Assembly (NCBI GenBank): GCA_001600695.1
Contig: BCKQ01000007.1
Span: forward strand, 619,607 to 683,606
Length of the DNA: 64,000 nucleotides
Source: Ascoidea asiatica
Taxonomy: Eukaryota > Ascomycota > Saccharomycetes > Ascoideales > Ascoideaceae
Reading direction: 5' to 3'
The notes under the pieces are model-generated. The model searched no databases, was not told the DNA's origin, and was given only the letters and a program-made list of their open reading frames with translations. The position numbers and the translations under genes are program-made. This document shows, piece by piece, positions 60,777 through 64,000 of this stretch. Position 1 is the stretch's first letter. The number at the start of each line of letters is the position of its first letter.

Positions 60777-63476
60777 ATGTCAACTGGTTTAGAAAATAGG
60801 AATATAAATAACAATAATAAGGACAATCTCGCAGATAACAATCTTAATAATATTAAAGATAATGAAATAACTTTAACTTCCATATCTGGAACTAAAAGAA
60901 GAGTTTCAAGAGCTTGTGATTGTTGTAGAAAAAGAAAAACAAAATGTAATGGTCAATATCCATGTTTTAAATGTTCAAGTGATAAATTAAATTGTTCATA
61001 TGGTTATATATCAAGAAGAAAAAAAAAAATATCAAATTTAAATATAAATTCAAATTCAAATAATTCAATACATAATCAACAAAATAATCACTTGAATATT
61101 GATTTGAATAATACTTCAATTCCTTTTTATTTACAAAAAATTGATAAAAATATTCAAACTTTAGTTAATAAACAAAATAATTTGGAAAATATTTTAATTA
61201 ATCTTATTTCAAATATATCTAAGAAAAATATAAAAAATAATTTAAATATTCAAAATTTGTTTAATTATAATAATACTAATAATGATAAAGAATATGAAAA
61301 ATACCATGATAATGAAGAATCAGAAGAATCAGAAGAATATGAAGAATCAGAAGATTATGAAGAATATAAAGAAGATACTTTAATTAATAATAAAATCATT
61401 GGTACCAATAAACATACTCCATTTATATTCAATTTATCAAAAGATGATAATCTTATTGGTCCACAATCTTCTTTTTCAATATTTAGTACAAAAGGAATTG
61501 AATTTATTAAAAAAAAATTAAATAATGATATTTTATTAAATCCATTGATTAATTTACCAAATTTAATTAAAAATAAATGTAATCAAAATTCTAAAATTTG
61601 GTTAGATGATAATAATATTAATAAATTCAATGATACTATTTTTCAATTTCCAAAAAAAGAAATTATTAATGAATTAGTCAATGAAAATTTAAATAATTTT
61701 TTATTTATTAACCAAATTAATTTATTTCATTCTTCAATTAAAAAATTTTATGAATTTGAAAAAATTAAACCTGGTGAATATAAAAAAATTTTAAATAATT
61801 CTCAATTTTTATTTTTAAATATAATGATTTCAATTTTATCATTTTTTTATATTGATAAAATCGAAGAATTTCCTGAAAAAAGTTTCAATTTAAATAAAAT
61901 GTATTTAAAAAAACTTAAATTAAAACATTTCAAAAATTCAATTTATTTTTTTTATAAAATTTTTTTAATTAATGATGGATTAATGTCATGTCAATCAATT
62001 TTATTATTATCATTTTATAATGAACTTATAAATTTACCAAAAATTTCATATATGTTATTATCAATCTCAATTAGAATTGCTCAAGATATTGGAATTCATA
62101 GAATTGAATATTATATAAATATTGATGAAAAACAAAAATATAAAGCAAAAATGATTTGGTTTTATTGTCAACAAATGGATAAAACAATATGCTTTAGAAA
62201 TGGTAAACCTCCAATAATTCGTAAACAAGATTGTAATTATATAATTGAATTAGAAGATAGACTAAGTATATGTAAGATTTTTAAAATTCAATTAAATGAG
62301 ATTAATAATAAATATATTTGTAAATATATAATTTTATTATTAAATGGAAATAAAAAAGATATTGAAAGAATAATAATATTTATAAAATCATTAATGAGTA
62401 AAGAAACTAATGATATATATTGTGAATTATTTTCATCATCTTCTTTAATTGGTAAAAATAATAAAGAAATTAAAAGTTTAATAACAAATTTAACAGAAAA
62501 AATATATTATTGGAAAAAATGTATGCCAGAAAGTTTAAAGCCAGGAGTTGAAGATTTTTTAGATTTTAATAAAGAAGGAAAAAAAAAAGATGGAAGTTTT
62601 TTGAATAAATTTATCAAATTACATTTGATGATAATTCATTTAGTTTATTATTATCAAATATTAAATATAAATAAGTTTTTAATAAAAGATTGTTGGGATT
62701 CAATGAATTTGAAAAAGAAAAAAGATGAGGAAAAAGAAGAGAAAAAAGAAATAATTGAAAGGTATTTAATATGTTATGAATCAGCAAGCAAAATAATTGA
62801 ATTAACAATTAAAATGCCAGAAGAATTAAGACAATATACAGATTTAATTATGTATCCAACAATTTCTGCAATTATTATGTTATTTAGTTTTACAGTTAAT
62901 AATTTTAATTCAAATTTAAATTTAAAAAACAATGAAGGTAATTTTAAAAATATTTTTTTAATTATTGAATGTTTTAAGAAATATTTTTTAAAATGTGCAG
63001 GTAAGAAAAGAATTTCAATAATTTTAATGGCTGTTATTGAAATTATTAAAATTTCTATAAATATTGAAGAAAAAAATTGTAATGAAAAGATAATTTTAAG
63101 TGAAGAAGATTTACAAATTCTAAATGCCAATTATAGCTATGAAAATGAAAATAATAGTGAAGATGAAAATGAAAGCAAAGATATAAAAGATGATAATGAT
63201 AATAATAATGTGAATAATAATGTGAATAATAATGTGAATAATAATGTGAATAATAATGTGAATAATAATGTGAATGGGAGTCTTTTGAATAGTAATGAGA
63301 ATATATTTAGTAATAATGAGGTTGAAATATTCAAATATATTGACGATAATTTTAATTATTTATATGAACCAATGTTTGATTTACCATATGGTATAGGAAA
63401 TAACATTCATGAAGACTTTAATGACTTTAATAATATTAGTGATTTTGAACATTTTAATAATTTCAATGATATATAA
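60777..63476 (+). CDS. Zn2Cys6 (Gal4-type) transcription factor
   Basis: An 899-residue regulator. The binuclear zinc cluster spans Cys47-Cys73 with perfect spacing C-X2-C-X6-C-X5-C-X2-C-X6-C, preceded by basic KRRVSRA and followed by RRKKK. A linker and Asn-rich stretch follow, with a Glu/Tyr-rich acidic run at about 175-205. The fungal-specific transcription factor domain is in the middle: ISIRIAQDIGIHRIEY (about 428-443), AKMIWFYCQQMDKTICFRNGKPPIIR. The C-terminal acidic Asn-rich tail holds six copies of the NNVN unit (about 810-833) and ends in Asp/Phe/Asn-rich sequence, a possible activation region. It should bind CGG-containing sites. The regulon is unknown. Confidence 0.9.
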   Translation: MSTGLENRNINNNNKDNLADNNLNNIKDNEITLTSISGTKRRVSRACDCCRKRKTKCNGQYPCFKCSSDKLNCSYGYISRRKKKISNLNINSNSNNSIHNQQNNHLNIDLNNTSIPFYLQKIDKNIQTLVNKQNNLENILINLISNISKKNIKNNLNIQNLFNYNNTNNDKEYEKYHDNEESEESEEYEESEDYEEYKEDTLINNKIIGTNKHTPFIFNLSKDDNLIGPQSSFSIFSTKGIEFIKKKLNNDILLNPLINLPNLIKNKCNQNSKIWLDDNNINKFNDTIFQFPKKEIINELVNENLNNFLFINQINLFHSSIKKFYEFEKIKPGEYKKILNNSQFLFLNIMISILSFFYIDKIEEFPEKSFNLNKMYLKKLKLKHFKNSIYFFYKIFLINDGLMSCQSILLLSFYNELINLPKISYMLLSISIRIAQDIGIHRIEYYINIDEKQKYKAKMIWFYCQQMDKTICFRNGKPPIIRKQDCNYIIELEDRLSICKIFKIQLNEINNKYICKYIILLLNGNKKDIERIIIFIKSLMSKETNDIYCELFSSSSLIGKNNKEIKSLITNLTEKIYYWKKCMPESLKPGVEDFLDFNKEGKKKDGSFLNKFIKLHLMIIHLVYYYQILNINKFLIKDCWDSMNLKKKKDEEKEEKKEIIERYLICYESASKIIELTIKMPEELRQYTDLIMYPTISAIIMLFSFTVNNFNSNLNLKNNEGNFKNIFLIIECFKKYFLKCAGKKRISIILMAVIEIIKISINIEEKNCNEKIILSEEDLQILNANYSYENENNSEDENESKDIKDDNDNNNVNNNVNNNVNNNVNNNVNNNVNGSLLNSNENIFSNNEVEIFKYIDDNFNYLYEPMFDLPYGIGNNIHEDFNDFNNISDFEHFNNFNDI
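63204..63275 (+). repeat. 12-bp tandem repeat within the zinc-cluster gene
   Basis: Six exact copies of AATAATGTGAAT encode repeated NNVN and keep the frame. Such a minisatellite can vary in copy number between strains. Confidence 0.9.
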
Positions 63477-64000
63477 AGAACTTAATTCAGAATATTTGAA
63501 TTAATCTTGAATACCAATCAATAAATAAATTATTGAATAACTCACTGAATAAATCAGTGAGTAAACCTTAAATAAGCTTAATTTTTTTTTTAAAAAAAGA
63601 GGTTACAAAGCATTGGCCCTCTTAAACGGGGTTTGTAAAACGTGACTAGGCATGTGATGCATGCAAGACCATAATTATGGAACTTCTGCCGGTCTCTGCG
63701 CGTGTGCGAAAACGGCAAAAGGTAAACAAAACAATTCCTGCGCATGTAAACGCATCCGTGTGCAAACCCGCCGCGTCTGGCGCTAACGCGGTCACGTGCC
63801 CGTCTGTGCTTTGCTCAGGCAGAAAACTCAGTGAAGAAGCCAGTGAAAACCCCAGCGAAGAACGACTGAAAACGACTGAAAACGACCGAAAAACCACTTA
63901 AAACACCTAAAACATCTAAAACTGCAGTAAAACAACAAACGAAGAAAAAACAATAGCAAATCAATAGTAATAAAAAAATAGAGCAATAAAAATAAAATAT
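63477..64000. other. Intergenic with GC-rich island and CACGTG
   Basis: Short A/T region with an inverted CTCACTGA.TAAATCAGTGAG pair at about 63541-63562, then a GC-rich island (63610-63890). The island contains GCATGTGATGCATGC near 63649 and TCACGTGC (CACGTG at 63793-63798). Opposing open frames there match no family. The window ends in A-rich sequence, so the gene this island serves, if any, lies outside. Confidence 0.5.

Noticed and set aside
63646-63901. Opposing open frames in the last GC-rich island
   Set aside because: Same reason: stop-poor GC-rich DNA without recognisable protein features.

Overview
The window is nuclear DNA of an AT-rich ascomycete yeast, most likely a budding yeast (Saccharomycotina). 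Genes are compact and mostly intronless. The three introns I could resolve have GTATGT donors and CTAAC-like branch sites. The proteins are budding-yeast types (MET13, TAH18, RFC5, NOP53, HRI1, YIP3, RPS14, RPS22, RPL39, MRPL16), with long Asn/Ser-rich insertions. Some content is unusual for such yeasts: a velvet-domain regulator and a GH45 cellulase with a CBM1. That hints at a filamentous, plant-associated lineage; I considered Ascoidea/Saccharomycopsis-like yeasts but the window alone cannot prove it.

Layout. 0-13 kb: a velvet-domain factor, then a 6 kb gene desert holding a decayed Mutator-like transposase fragment, then a small conserved protein and HRI1. 13-23 kb: two closely related secretory-pathway cyclophilins bracket an MFS transporter, a tRNA-Val(AAC), a KduD-like short-chain dehydrogenase and a secreted GH45/CBM1 endoglucanase, all protein genes on the minus strand. 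24-32 kb: a DUF3445 haem-demethylase-like protein, a possible FIST-domain protein, an Fe(II)/2-oxoglutarate oxygenase-like protein and TAH18, whose frame is broken by an A/T-rich tract with three stops.

32-47 kb: housekeeping genes: an RGG-rich protein divergent from RFC5, MRPL16 divergent from a tubulin-tyrosine-ligase-like protein, a UBR7/Mlo2-like UBR-box protein, then RPS14, RPS22 and RPL39. 47-64 kb: YIP3, NOP53, a metacaspase with a one-base frameshift, an AST1/YIM1-like reductase, MET13, a small unknown protein, tRNA-Ser(GCU) with an intron, and a Zn2Cys6 transcription factor.

Between genes the DNA is mostly A/T low-complexity sequence, but GC-rich islands of 100-450 bp recur about 150-950 bp upstream of start codons. 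Many carry CACGTG or CACATG, and one upstream of MET13 carries a 9-bp-periodic CGG repeat. I read these as upstream regulatory islands. One island (60474-60606) can fold into a compact pseudoknotted structure and may be an RNA gene. Two bases (19182, 19187) are N, so this is an unfinished assembly, which matters for the two broken genes.
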